Part shown: one piece after another, positions 23,351 through 32,682 of the stretch
Layout of the letters: each line of letters opens with the position of its first letter
Position numbering within the stretch: position 1 is the first letter of the stretch
NCBI GenBank assembly: GCA_030601885.1
Contig: JAUWAU010000050.1
Location: 1 to 34,230, forward strand
Direction of reading: 5' to 3'
From: Armatimonadota bacterium
Lineage (GTDB): Bacteria; Armatimonadota; Zipacnadia; JAUWAU01
DNA: 34,230 nt
The notes under the pieces: model-generated
The model's input: the letters and a program-made list of their open reading frames with translations, nothing else
What the model was told of the DNA's origin: nothing
Databases searched by the model: none
Translations under genes and position numbers: made by a program

Positions 23351-24265
23351 CTACCTCCGCACGGCCACGAAATGCGAGACCGCGGCACGCAAGTCCTCGT
23401 CGCTGGCCTCTCGGTACCGTCCCCACAGCAGCTCGCGTGTGATGCCGTCCGTATCAGGTACATGCAGCCCATAGCCAGCGTAGTTGACATCGAACCCCGC
23501 CGCCCTGAACATCCCGAGGTAGTCGGTGTGAAGCAGACGGTTCGTATAGAGCAGGGGATTGCGCTCGACGCGCTGCCAAAAGCTGTCAGGCAAGCGAAGG
23601 TGATGAAAGCAGTCCTTGGTAGGGTCGAAGTGCCACAAATGGTCGCGATGATCCACTATGTGGGAAATGACGCCTCCGGGGCGGACTATTCGCGCCATTT
23701 CGGCCACAAGCGCACTCAGGGCAGACGGGGAGTAGTGCTCGAGAGCACCCATGGAAAGGCACAGGTCCACGGAATCGGCCGGCGCATCGACGGTTTTGGG
23801 CTCCACGCGAGGGAGGTATCGTGCCCCTATCCGCTGGAGCAGGGGACCCAGGCCTCTCTCCGGCAGGTCGTCCAGCACAGCAAGGCGGCTCCCCTCGCGC
23901 TTCATCCAGCGGGCCATGTCCGGGAAGCGCTCCCGCACTACGCTCAGCGACAGGGGAGTGTATTGCGGGCGAAGTCGGGGCCAGCGCTCGGTAAGCAAGA
24001 TCGTGCCGTCGCTGAGCAAACGGCACAGCAGCGCCGCCGTCACGGTAAAGCCGGGGTCAGCCACCCACACGTTGGCGTCGTGCACCGCCAGCTTGCCATG
24101 CCGCCGCACGAGTATGACGTGCTCGCGAAACCACTGGCACCACTTGGCTGGCATGGCCCCCCGCGTGCCCAGCAAGCCCGCTGTTAGCCACCAATACAGG
24201 CTGCATCCGGGCCGCGTGGATCCGAAGGCTCTGCACAGCAGCCACTTCGCTCGCCACCGATCCAT
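23351..24265 (-). CDS. SAM-dependent methyltransferase-like protein, motif I not evident
   Basis: This 304-residue protein has the C-terminal half of a class I methyltransferase: DAPADSVDLCLSMGALEHYS (160-179), then LVAEMARIVRPGGVISHIVDHRDH (186-209, in parts), and a later GMFRAAGFDV (251-260). The usual glycine-rich SAM-binding motif I is not seen in the first 155 residues, where VLDDLPERGLGP (130-141) is the nearest place. It may bind SAM in a modified way or have lost activity. GGGAGG precedes the ATG at 24265. It is tightly linked to the downstream VanW-family gene. Similar proteins occur in polysaccharide or glycolipid biosynthesis clusters. Confidence 0.7.
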   Translation of the reverse strand: MDRWRAKWLLCRAFGSTRPGCSLYWWLTAGLLGTRGAMPAKWCQWFREHVILVRRHGKLAVHDANVWVADPGFTVTAALLCRLLSDGTILLTERWPRLRPQYTPLSLSVVRERFPDMARWMKREGSRLAVLDDLPERGLGPLLQRIGARYLPRVEPKTVDAPADSVDLCLSMGALEHYSPSALSALVAEMARIVRPGGVISHIVDHRDHLWHFDPTKDCFHHLRLPDSFWQRVERNPLLYTNRLLHTDYLGMFRAAGFDVNYAGYGLHVPDTDGITRELLWGRYREASDEDLRAAVSHFVAVRR

Positions 24266-24398
24266 TCGCGTGCCTCCCTCGCCCTCTGCGCGGCCCCCGC
24301 ATCTATGGCTCCTTCCGCCCACCGGACTTTCCCGCCCAGCACCAATATTCCGCGTCACTGCGCAGATGCTTGCCTCCTACCGCCGGCCACTGCCTTGG

Positions 24399-27017
24399 TC
24401 ATCGGATTCTGACCACTAGCGTCTGCCCGCGCTCGATGGTGATGGGCTCCTCGAACGTCACAACGGTGCCGTCGCGACGTGCCGTCATTTGCGCGCCGAC
24501 GCGCCTGCGGCCGATAGTCGCCGTCACGTTCTCCTTGCCCCGCAGATCCAGGGACGTGCTCAGATGCTTGAGCGTCAGCGAGCCGTACTTGACGGCGACG
24601 CTCAGCTCCGCCGTGCCGCGGGCTGCCTTCTGCGCGTACTGCCCCCAGCCGGAACCCACGGAGAAGAACGCCCGGAAGTCGCGCTCGAAGAGCCGCGGGG
24701 CGAAGCCGAGCCGCTGCTCGGGGGCTGAGTACGAGAAGCCGGAGAGCGCCGTCAGGACGGCGTAGCTGGCCATCGAGCGGGCGTAGTGGTGGCCGCACTC
24801 GATCTCGTTCCACGGATTGCGCCGCTCGCCGGTGTAGCGGTCGCGCGCGCCCTTCACGATGGCGAGGCCCTCCTTGACGAACCCCTCGTAGATGAGGTGG
24901 CTTGCCACCTGGTACTCGACGCCGCACCACACCTCGTCGCTGAAGTAGAAGGCGTACCCGGGCCGTTCGCCGCGCGGCCAGGTGCCGATGAGCAGACCGG
25001 CCTCGTCGTTCTGGGCGTAGATGCGGAGCAGGCAGGGATGCGTGGTCAGGTCGGGGCGCCAGTTGTATTTGAAGATGGACTGCAGCGCGCGGCGCACGTT
25101 GGCGCGCTTGTACAGATACCTGAGTCCCAGCATCTCGGCGTACCACTGGCCGATGAGCTGGTCGGAGATGCAGCCCTTGCCGTACTGCCACTTGGGCCAG
25201 TCGGGGAACTTGTCGTCCTTGCCGTGGTGCTCGGCGCGCGTTCGCTGCACCTCCGGCCAGGCCTCGTGGGCCGTCGGGTTCACCTGCTGCTCGTAGTAGC
25301 TGCCGTTCCAGAGCTGCTCGTCGGTCCAGGCCGAGCCGCGCTCGACGAGGGCGTGGTACTCGTCGGCTTTGTCGTTCTCGCCCAAGCGGCGCGCCATCTC
25401 CGCTGCGGCCCGCAGGGCGCCCAGGTAGAGGCTGCCAGACATCGTGTTTGGGCCGAAGAACTCGATGTCGTAGGTGTTGTGCTGCATGCCCTCCATGACG
25501 CCGTCTTTGTCGGCGTCCCAGTACTTCCAGGCGAACTCCAGCGCCCGCTTCGCCTCCGGCCAGCGCGCCCGCAGCCACGCGTCGTCGCCGGAGATGAGCC
25601 ACTCGCGATAGACCTGCAGCACCGTGCCCATCTGCCCGTCGGCCGCGGGATGGAATGTGCGGCTCGCCTTCGTGCCCAGCGGCAGGAGCATGCGGAAGGT
25701 CATGTATCCGTCATCCTCGAGGCAGTTGGCGTAGTGGGCCTCGAGCATCGAGCGCTGCAGGGAGGGAAACAGGTACGGCAGCGCCTGGGCGTAGTTCCAC
25801 ACGTGGGTGCACGAGCCCTCACAGCAGCCGACGGTGTTGCTGCACCCCTCGAAGCCGTAGAAGGTGCCGTCCTCCAAGCGCAGGCATGTTGGCGTCTTAA
25901 GGGTGGAGATCTGCGAGCTGACTGCGTCCAGCACGTACGTCGGCAGCGTCGAGGCAAAGAGCGTGTCGCGGAATAGCTTCGTCTCCGCGTGCAGCCGATC
26001 CAGCTCGCGCGCCACGTAGGACGCCACGTCCCAGGCGTCTCGCCACAGCGACGCGTAGTAGTTGCGCCACTTCGGAGCGCGCTCTTCGTCGCCCTCACCC
26101 GGCACGCGCTGCTTGCGCCAGTGCTCGAACACTGGGAAGTACCACGTTAGCAGGAACGGGACGGTGACGGTCTCGCCGGGCTTGATGTGGCAACGCACGG
26201 CGACGCTCCCGGTGGCGCTGCCGCCCGCGCGCGGCGGCGCAGTTCCATCGGACCAGGCGGTAACCGTCTCCCAGAACTTCGCCATACGCCCCCGCCCGTC
26301 GTCGGTCCAATTCGTCCACACCTCTACGTCGGGCGAAAGCGCCGCGAGCGCCATGGAGCCGTAGGCGGGAGAATCTTCGGGCACGTTGCGAGCCGTGAGA
26401 TTCAACCCCTTGATGCCATCCCCGCTCTTGGCTTCGTTGACTCGGCCTGCGCCTTCGCGCGGCCCGATGACGTTCGTGAGGTTGCCGAAGACCGTCGCCG
26501 AGATAGGCTGCTTGCCCGTGTTCCGCAGGTGGTACAGCAGGATCGCGACGGGCACGCCGGAGTCGTTCTCGTTGAGCGGAATGAACGGGTTGAAGGCCTC
26601 GAGCGTGACCGACACCGGCACATCACGGTCTTTGAGTCGCACGGTGGCCATGGGGAATTCACCGGCGAAGCTGACGTCGTGGAAATGGGGCAACCCCTGG
26701 CCGGCGCCGCGCGGAGCCGAGTGGCCATCGCCGACGAACCCGTCGCCGGCCGGGCCCTGCAGGACTCGCACGATGGGCTCCCGGCTGCCCACCTGGACAC
26801 GCAGCGTAAAGAAGGCGTCAGCGTTGCCGGCGCCCTTGGCGGGGCGGTTCATGATCTCCCAGTCTCTAAGCTGTCCCCAGCCACCGAGGCTTATCGAGCC
26901 GGTGCCGATCCCTCCGAGCGGGAAGGCGATCTCATCGAGCTGCCTGCCCGTGCGCGGCGGCTGCGCACCACGAGCGTGCAGCTCCCGGCGAGAATATGGG
27001 ATATGCTGGCGTGGCAT
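24399..27017 (-). CDS. GH116-family glycosidase (glucosylceramidase/beta-glucosidase-like)
   Basis: This 872-residue protein has a GH116 N-terminal beta-sandwich starting near LDEIAFPLGGIGTGSISLGG and an (alpha/alpha)6 catalytic region with FYGFEG (386-391), CCEGSCTHVWNYAQ (398-411) and HNTYDIEFFGPN. D517 in the last motif is the likely acid/base, and E390 or E400 are nucleophile candidates. The family includes bacterial beta-glucosidases, xylosidases and the animal non-lysosomal glucosylceramidase. AAGGAGG directly upstream supports the ATG at 27017. An in-frame ATG at 27104 would add a weak signal-peptide-like stretch, so export remains open. It follows the PL26-like gene on the same strand by 254 bp, suggesting linked glycan breakdown. 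Confidence 0.9.
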   Translation of the reverse strand: MPRQHIPYSRRELHARGAQPPRTGRQLDEIAFPLGGIGTGSISLGGWGQLRDWEIMNRPAKGAGNADAFFTLRVQVGSREPIVRVLQGPAGDGFVGDGHSAPRGAGQGLPHFHDVSFAGEFPMATVRLKDRDVPVSVTLEAFNPFIPLNENDSGVPVAILLYHLRNTGKQPISATVFGNLTNVIGPREGAGRVNEAKSGDGIKGLNLTARNVPEDSPAYGSMALAALSPDVEVWTNWTDDGRGRMAKFWETVTAWSDGTAPPRAGGSATGSVAVRCHIKPGETVTVPFLLTWYFPVFEHWRKQRVPGEGDEERAPKWRNYYASLWRDAWDVASYVARELDRLHAETKLFRDTLFASTLPTYVLDAVSSQISTLKTPTCLRLEDGTFYGFEGCSNTVGCCEGSCTHVWNYAQALPYLFPSLQRSMLEAHYANCLEDDGYMTFRMLLPLGTKASRTFHPAADGQMGTVLQVYREWLISGDDAWLRARWPEAKRALEFAWKYWDADKDGVMEGMQHNTYDIEFFGPNTMSGSLYLGALRAAAEMARRLGENDKADEYHALVERGSAWTDEQLWNGSYYEQQVNPTAHEAWPEVQRTRAEHHGKDDKFPDWPKWQYGKGCISDQLIGQWYAEMLGLRYLYKRANVRRALQSIFKYNWRPDLTTHPCLLRIYAQNDEAGLLIGTWPRGERPGYAFYFSDEVWCGVEYQVASHLIYEGFVKEGLAIVKGARDRYTGERRNPWNEIECGHHYARSMASYAVLTALSGFSYSAPEQRLGFAPRLFERDFRAFFSVGSGWGQYAQKAARGTAELSVAVKYGSLTLKHLSTSLDLRGKENVTATIGRRRVGAQMTARRDGTVVTFEEPITIERGQTLVVRIR

Positions 27018-27187
27018 GGTGCTTCCTCCTTCGGGCGCGGATGCTGCCGTCGCACCGATGAGTGCGAGTTCGAGGATGAGAGGCCATACAGTTTGGCTGT
27101 GCATGGTGGCGGTCCTCGCTCGGGCCTGGAGCTGCCGGTGTGGCACAGGCTGCCACCGTGATACATCGGGCAAGCCGCCTGGCCCAC

Positions 27188-27224
27188 ACCCGTGCACGGG
27201 TTGTCCAGCAACCCGTGCCACACG
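27188..27224. repeat. Palindromic dispersed repeat
   Basis: ACCCGTGCACGGGT (27188-27201) overlaps a hairpin ACGGGTTG/CAACCCGT (27196-27203 with 27209-27216). The end, CAACCCGTGCCACA, is the inverted form of 2351-2364. Confidence 0.55.
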
Positions 27225-27233
27225 GTGCCTTGA

Positions 27234-27265
27234 ACTAACCACTAACCACTGACCACTAACAACTG
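27234..27265. repeat. Heptanucleotide tandem repeat
   Basis: Four and a half units of ACTAACC-like heptamers with two base changes. They lie 6 bp beyond the stop of the PL26-like gene. Confidence 0.6.
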
Positions 27266-27271
27266 CCTTCC

Positions 27272-30200
27272 TCAGGGCTGTGCATGCTTAATGCGCAGGT
27301 ACTCCGCCAGCTCGGGCACATCGTACTCGGACTGCCAACTGCCTCTGACGCCATCGTAGCGCGGCCCGCCGGATTCGTCTCCCTGCTTCAATTGGGCAAG
27401 CTGTTCCTCCGTGAGCCGCGGATCCCCATCCATGACGGTCATCATGTACAGCACGTCGTTCATGAAGAAGAGCGAGCCGGCGACACTTCCCCGCAGAAAG
27501 GCATTCGGGCCAGCGTATAGCGCGGTATTGTGCGGCACCACCTGGCACAGCGTCCGGTAGCCGCTTCTGCGGATCCAATCGTTGAGAGCCTTCCGGTACG
27601 GCGCCGGATCGTCGGCGCAGCGCGCGGCGAAGACGAGCGCCTTGCGCAGGTTGCCCGGGTCGTCTCGCTTCATGGCCGCGTCGGCAGTCTTCACAACTGC
27701 GTCTCGCAAGGCCCGGTCGCCCGTGAGCTCGTAGTACTCCAGCAGCGCGTGCATGGCCCCGAAGGTGTAGAAGAACATGTTGCCGGCGTTCACATCCGTG
27801 CCCGGCTGCTGCAGCTCGGCGCCCGGGAAGCGGACCGATGGCGACTCACAGAGGCCCTCGGGCGTCAGGAAGCAGGCCACGTAGCGCTTGAGCAACTGGC
27901 CAATGTCCTCATCGCCCGTCATCTCCCACTGCGTCAGCAGGCCCTGGAGTCGCCCGCTGTGGGCCGCATGAACTCGAAGCGATTGCTGCGAGTAGACGCG
28001 CTCGTAGAGCTGCCGGGCGAAGTCGCGGCTCCGCATGTCCCCGCTCAGGTAGTGGTGATACCGAAACTCAGAGTGTGTCGTCTGCCGCTCCTCGTGGTTG
28101 CCGTCGCTCCAGTGCTGCACCCCGTGGCGAGTGCCGCGACCGAACCACTGGCCGTCGTGCCGCATGTCAACATCGCGCACGTGCCGCGCCATCGCCTCCA
28201 CGAAGAAGAACACGTCGCGATCGCCCGTCCGCAGATAGTGTGTCTGCATGAACAGGTTCGGCAGGCCCTCCGTGTTGCTCCAGCCCCAGCGACCGTTGTC
28301 GAACGCCCAGTCGTGGTTGGGGCGATAGTCCTGCATCCGTGCGCTGCGGACGGAAACGCTCGCCAGGTCCTCGGGCTTATCGGCGAGGATGGCCATGAGC
28401 TTCTCGGGCGCGACGATCGAGCCATAGCCGCCCTTGAAGTTGTGCTGCACGTCGCCGTAGTCCCAGATCCCGTACCAGCCCCATAGCCGCTGGTGGTGCA
28501 TCCAGAAGCGGGCGTAGTGCGCCAGATTCGCCTCGACTCGAGCGAAGCGCTGCGGGTCCTGGACCGGATGCGGAAGCAGCACGCCGCAGTCATGATACCA
28601 CTGTGCGCCGGCGTACACGAGAGGCCGGCGCTGGAAGTCGGCGGCCACGGCGTCAATCTGTTCCGGCGATGTGTCCGGGCCGTGGAAGTACCACAGGATC
28701 TCGTGGGTCTTGGAGATGCCGACGAAGACGTCTCTCCCGTAGTAGCTCTGTGCGACCCAGTTGCTCTCCGAGCCGGCCGACTCGCCCTGGGACTTATGTG
28801 GGTAGTTGGAATAGCGGCGCACGTCCATCACCGGCCCGCTCTCGGGCCAGAAGTAGGCCGTCAGCCTCTGGGTGCTGCTATCGGCGACGAGCTCGTTCGG
28901 AAACTGCTGCCACATGTCCCGCAAAACGACGGTCACGCCGCCGCTGTCATTGCTCACGTCCAGCCAGCCGCGGCAGCGGTGTTTCGTCTCGTCAACCCGC
29001 CGGAACCGCTCAGCGGCCCCCTGATGCCACGCCTCGTAGCCCAGGTGGCTGTGCTGCCTGATCCCGGCGCGTCGCGCGGGCGACAGGGCAACCGGGCCAT
29101 CCTGCCCGCCCACGGTGACGCGAGCGCCCTCGAGCCCCGGGGCGACCAGGCTGACGCCCATGCGCCGGACGAACGTGGTGCGTGGATCCTTGTGCAGAAA
29201 CTCCGCCGTCTGAAATACGCGCACCACTGATCGGCCGGCGTAGGCCTCGAGGCGAATGATGATGCGAGTCGGCTCCGAGCTGCTCGTCATGCCCTCGAGC
29301 CGCACGACGGCGCGCAGCGGCCCGGCCTCCTCAAGCTCGATGCGCTCGGCTACGAACTCGCCGTCGTCGAGGTCCCCGGCGGCATGCATGGAGGCACACG
29401 GATATGGCTGCGTCGTACGGAGGAAGTCCACGAAGCTTCCCGCGCCCTCGCCGGGGGCCAGAACGTCGCGCCCATCCCTGGACACCTTCGTGAGCCACAC
29501 CTCGCCGGTGCGGAGCTCCAGACGGAGCGGCCCGGTGTCGATGGTTGCCGAGTCGCCCTGCTGCTCGGCGCTCATCCTTACGCCAGGGGCTCCGTTCCGC
29601 ACGCCATCGCCGAATTGCAACTCGTATGGCTCGCGCGATCCGTCGCGGCGAGTGAGGTGGAACGTCAGCGTGTCGCCCGTGCCCGAGGCGCCTGCGACGG
29701 CTCCGCCGTTAGGCGGGAAGGTGAGCAGGAGCCACTTGAGCGACCCGTCCGGCCAGTAGGCGAGCGGCCTTGTCTGCAGTGGGACGTCGGCCCGGTCGCG
29801 GAGCAGGCGCACGTTGCCCGCGTCGCGCAGCTTGCCCCTCGGCAGCGGTACGCCGCCCGACACCAGCGGAGCCTCGTCGTCCGCCGCCGGGGCCCGCCAG
29901 AGCTCCACGTCAGCGCACGGCGGCTCGCTGCGCGCCGGTGGATCGCTGCTCAGGCTGGGAACGTTCCAGTGCTTCGCCAGCGCCAGGTCGGGCTGCGTGA
30001 AGCGGAGGTCGCCCTTGAAGGCCACCCAATCGATAGCGTGCGGCGCCCCGAAGATCGCCGCCGCCTGGGGCGACGACGGATCGAGCGCGGCCTGGGTAGG
30101 AGGGTGCAGGTATATGATCGCCTCGCCCGACCCGTCCGCATTGAGCCACAGCGACTTCGGCGCCCGCGGCGCCATGTCGCGGTAGGCGAGCAGCACGCCG

Positions 30201-31600
30201 GCGCGCTCGTCGTATGCCGCTATCCACCCGGGCGCTGCGAGGCCGCGCTGCATGCTGAGCGGCGATGTGGCCCGGCTCTCGGCCCGCCAGATGTGGAAGT
30301 CAGTGGGCGCGTACTGCTCCACGGCGAAGTGCCGCCAGATGTTGTGGTCGGGCTCGGGCAGCAGCGTCCCCGTCGGGCCGACGTGGAACTGGTACCAGTG
30401 CCGCGTGTTCCACTGCAGGCCCCGGTCGCCGCCCTGGACGACGCGCTTGCGCCTGTTCAGCGCCAGGGGCAGTCGGACGCCGATCTCGCGGATGAAGCGG
30501 TTCTCGAAGGTGCCCTCGCGCGTCAGCTCAATGCGCTCGCTCACGATCGGGCTGCCGGCGGACGTATGCAGCTCGCGCCGAAAGCGGATGCGGTCGCCGT
30601 CTCCGAAGCTCAGCTCGCCGTCGTATGCGGCGCGGAAATCCCGTCCGATCTGCGTATGATCCCGGGAGGTGACTCGGCAGGCGCCTTCCACGAGGCGGCC
30701 CTGAGTGTGGTCACTGAAACCGCGATAGACGGGCGAGTCCAGCAGCGCACCGAAAACCGGGGGCGCCGTGTTGCCCTCGACCACTCGCTCGCCGCCCACC
30801 GTGAGCGACGCGATGGCGCCATCCGCCGTCAGCTCCAACTGCATGGCGCCGGTGTCCACCCGCAGCCCACCGTCGAGTTCGGTGACTTCCAGTCGGGCAC
30901 TCACGGCTGCACCTCCGGGCTTTGCTTGCGTCGGCGCATCTGTCGCTGCCGGCGACCGCGGCTCGCGGTAGATGCGGAGCTCGTCGATCCGGCCACGCAG
31001 GAAGTACGTCACCCCGCCCTTGGAGCCGATGTACAGATTCCCGCCCGGCCCGATGTCGTGGTCCCATTGCCGCTCGGCCACCAGCTTGCCGTCCAGATAA
31101 AGCATGGCCTTCGGGCGATTGAAGACACCCGTGATGCGATGCCACATCTTCGGCGTCAGCTTCGGCCCGGACAGGTCCAGTCGTGCGGCCTCGGTTTTCA
31201 GGCCGAACATCACCGCGCCGTCGCTGCCAATCTGGAGCCGATAGCGCTCACCGCCCTTGTCCACTATGCAACGCGGCCCGGGGCTCTTCGCCTCATCGAG
31301 CCAGATCCAGACGTCGAGCGTGACGATGTCAGTCATCACGAGGTCGGGATGGGCCTGCACCTCGAGGTACATGGCCTGCCCGTCGAACTCGAGCGCGGAG
31401 CGGCCCGGGGATGGCGCGTACCGTGTGGCGGCTTGCGCCGCGGCGTGATGCCGGTCCCTGGCGATGTCGCGGACGATACCGCGAAGCTCGCCGTTGAACG
31501 ACCACGCCGCGACGGGCGCAACGTCGGCCGCGGCCGAAGCCGCGGCGGCGAGCAGCAGTCCCCACGGTGCAGTGAGCTTGACGGCGCAGCGAATCCTCAT
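27272..31600 (-). CDS. Large exported LamG plus PL26-like (exo-rhamnogalacturonan lyase-like) protein
   Basis: This 1442-residue protein begins with a signal peptide MRIRCAVKLTAPWGLLLAAA. A LamG domain follows at about 30-220 (VAAWSFNGEL to GRIDELRIYRE), then a beta-rich region at 230-560 of no recognised family. A PcRGLX/YetA-like (PL26) region spans about 575-1440. Diagnostic parts are PLAYWPDGSLKWLLLTF, YFWPESGPVMDVRRYSNYPH, WGWYGIWDYGD, WGWSNTEGLPNLFMQTHYLR and HWSDGNHEERQTTHSEFRYH. PL26 enzymes cleave rhamnogalacturonan from chain ends, but catalysis here is inferred. AAGGAGG precedes the ATG. It heads a minus-strand pair with GH116 and diverges from the aldolase gene across 205 bp, with no clear promoter recognised. 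Confidence 0.85.
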   Translation of the reverse strand: MRIRCAVKLTAPWGLLLAAAASAAADVAPVAAWSFNGELRGIVRDIARDRHHAAAQAATRYAPSPGRSALEFDGQAMYLEVQAHPDLVMTDIVTLDVWIWLDEAKSPGPRCIVDKGGERYRLQIGSDGAVMFGLKTEAARLDLSGPKLTPKMWHRITGVFNRPKAMLYLDGKLVAERQWDHDIGPGGNLYIGSKGGVTYFLRGRIDELRIYREPRSPAATDAPTQAKPGGAAVSARLEVTELDGGLRVDTGAMQLELTADGAIASLTVGGERVVEGNTAPPVFGALLDSPVYRGFSDHTQGRLVEGACRVTSRDHTQIGRDFRAAYDGELSFGDGDRIRFRRELHTSAGSPIVSERIELTREGTFENRFIREIGVRLPLALNRRKRVVQGGDRGLQWNTRHWYQFHVGPTGTLLPEPDHNIWRHFAVEQYAPTDFHIWRAESRATSPLSMQRGLAAPGWIAAYDERAGVLLAYRDMAPRAPKSLWLNADGSGEAIIYLHPPTQAALDPSSPQAAAIFGAPHAIDWVAFKGDLRFTQPDLALAKHWNVPSLSSDPPARSEPPCADVELWRAPAADDEAPLVSGGVPLPRGKLRDAGNVRLLRDRADVPLQTRPLAYWPDGSLKWLLLTFPPNGGAVAGASGTGDTLTFHLTRRDGSREPYELQFGDGVRNGAPGVRMSAEQQGDSATIDTGPLRLELRTGEVWLTKVSRDGRDVLAPGEGAGSFVDFLRTTQPYPCASMHAAGDLDDGEFVAERIELEEAGPLRAVVRLEGMTSSSEPTRIIIRLEAYAGRSVVRVFQTAEFLHKDPRTTFVRRMGVSLVAPGLEGARVTVGGQDGPVALSPARRAGIRQHSHLGYEAWHQGAAERFRRVDETKHRCRGWLDVSNDSGGVTVVLRDMWQQFPNELVADSSTQRLTAYFWPESGPVMDVRRYSNYPHKSQGESAGSESNWVAQSYYGRDVFVGISKTHEILWYFHGPDTSPEQIDAVAADFQRRPLVYAGAQWYHDCGVLLPHPVQDPQRFARVEANLAHYARFWMHHQRLWGWYGIWDYGDVQHNFKGGYGSIVAPEKLMAILADKPEDLASVSVRSARMQDYRPNHDWAFDNGRWGWSNTEGLPNLFMQTHYLRTGDRDVFFFVEAMARHVRDVDMRHDGQWFGRGTRHGVQHWSDGNHEERQTTHSEFRYHHYLSGDMRSRDFARQLYERVYSQQSLRVHAAHSGRLQGLLTQWEMTGDEDIGQLLKRYVACFLTPEGLCESPSVRFPGAELQQPGTDVNAGNMFFYTFGAMHALLEYYELTGDRALRDAVVKTADAAMKRDDPGNLRKALVFAARCADDPAPYRKALNDWIRRSGYRTLCQVVPHNTALYAGPNAFLRGSVAGSLFFMNDVLYMMTVMDGDPRLTEEQLAQLKQGDESGGPRYDGVRGSWQSEYDVPELAEYLRIKHAQP

Positions 31601-31805
31601 CGTCTGCCTCCTTCTCGACGCTCACGGGAGGTGGGAGACCCGGGAGCGCGCCGGTACGATTGGCCGCCGGGCGCAGAACATCCTCGTTCGGCAGCAAAAT
31701 GCCGCCCCCGCGGCGCGTCGGGCGAGGGGCGCGATGAGTGCAGGTGACCGGCGGCGCGGGCGCGAAGGTCGGCAGCGAGAAGATCGCTCGATAGGGTCGA
31801 GGCAC

Positions 31806-32570
31806 ATGACGGCAAGGAGCGACATACTCGAGCAGCTCGTCCACATGTCCCGCCAGCTCGGCGATCCGGCGCGTGACTTCGTGCTGCTGCACGAGGGCAA
31901 TACCTCGGCCAGCATCGACGACACTACGCTATTGGTGAAGGCCAGCGGCCGGCAGCTCTGCGACATCGAGGCCGGCGGCTTCGTCGAGGTGCGGACCGGC
32001 GACGTGCTGGCGATGCTCGAGGCGGGAGAGCTGACGGACGAGCAGATCAGGGACGCCCTGGCAGCGGCGCGAGTCGATCCATCGGCCGCCCTGCGGCCGT
32101 CGGTGGAGACGGTGCTGCACGCCGTGCTGCTCCGCCTGGAGGGCATCGGGTTCGTGGCGCACACGCACCCGAGCGACGTGAACGCGATCCTATGCGCGAA
32201 GAATGCTCGCGAGGCCGTGAGTGGCCGCCTCTTTCCCGACGAGGTCGTCGTCTGCGGCCCGGCGCCGGCGTTCGTCGAGTATGTTGACCCGGGACTGCCG
32301 CTGGCGCGCGCCGTGCGGGGCGCCGTTGATGCGTACGTGGCGGAATGGCGCGAGCTGCCGAAGGTCATTCTCATGCAGAACCACGGGATGATCGCCATGG
32401 CGGCGACGGGCGCCGAGGTGGAGGCTGTCACGGCTATGTGCGCCAAGACGGCGAAGATCCTGCGCGGAACGTATGCCTTTGGTGGGCCGAGTTATCTGAG
32501 CGACGAGAGCGTCTCCCGCATCCACACGAGGCCGGACGAGGCCTATCGGCGCAGGGCGCTCACCGAGTAG
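31806..32570 (+). CDS. Class II aldolase/adducin-family protein
   Basis: This 254-residue protein shows the zinc-dependent class II aldolase pattern: EGNTSASIDDTTLLVKASGRQL (30-51, in parts), catalytic-type E101 in PSVET, zinc ligands H119 and H121 in VAHTHPSDVNA, and H193 in QNHGMI. The N-terminal part resembles the aldolase half of rhamnulose-1-phosphate aldolase/lactaldehyde dehydrogenase fusions, so a deoxysugar-phosphate substrate is plausible. It is cytoplasmic, without a signal. The ATG at 31806 is preceded by a weak GAGG; an in-frame ATG about 70 bases earlier is possible. It is divergent from the PL26-like gene and 112 bp upstream of the oxidoreductase. Confidence 0.85.
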   Translation: MTARSDILEQLVHMSRQLGDPARDFVLLHEGNTSASIDDTTLLVKASGRQLCDIEAGGFVEVRTGDVLAMLEAGELTDEQIRDALAAARVDPSAALRPSVETVLHAVLLRLEGIGFVAHTHPSDVNAILCAKNAREAVSGRLFPDEVVVCGPAPAFVEYVDPGLPLARAVRGAVDAYVAEWRELPKVILMQNHGMIAMAATGAEVEAVTAMCAKTAKILRGTYAFGGPSYLSDESVSRIHTRPDEAYRRRALTE

Positions 32571-32682
32571 CCCTGGCGACACGCGGGAACCATCGTCCCG
32601 GCCTCGGTGCCGGCAATGAGTTCCGGAATTCTGGCCGAAGTCGAGGGGAAGTCCACATTCCTGACCAAGGGAGAGAGCAACC

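Noticed and set aside
27018..27104. An upstream GH116 start (27104) giving a signal peptide.
   Set aside because: The hydrophobic core contains a glutamate and the N-terminus lacks basic residues, while a strong AAGGAGG directly precedes the ATG at 27017. Not excluded.
29384..31747. A 787-codon plus-strand open frame opposite the PL26-like gene.
   Set aside because: Shadow frame without domain signals. The minus frame has a signal peptide, LamG and PL26-like motifs.
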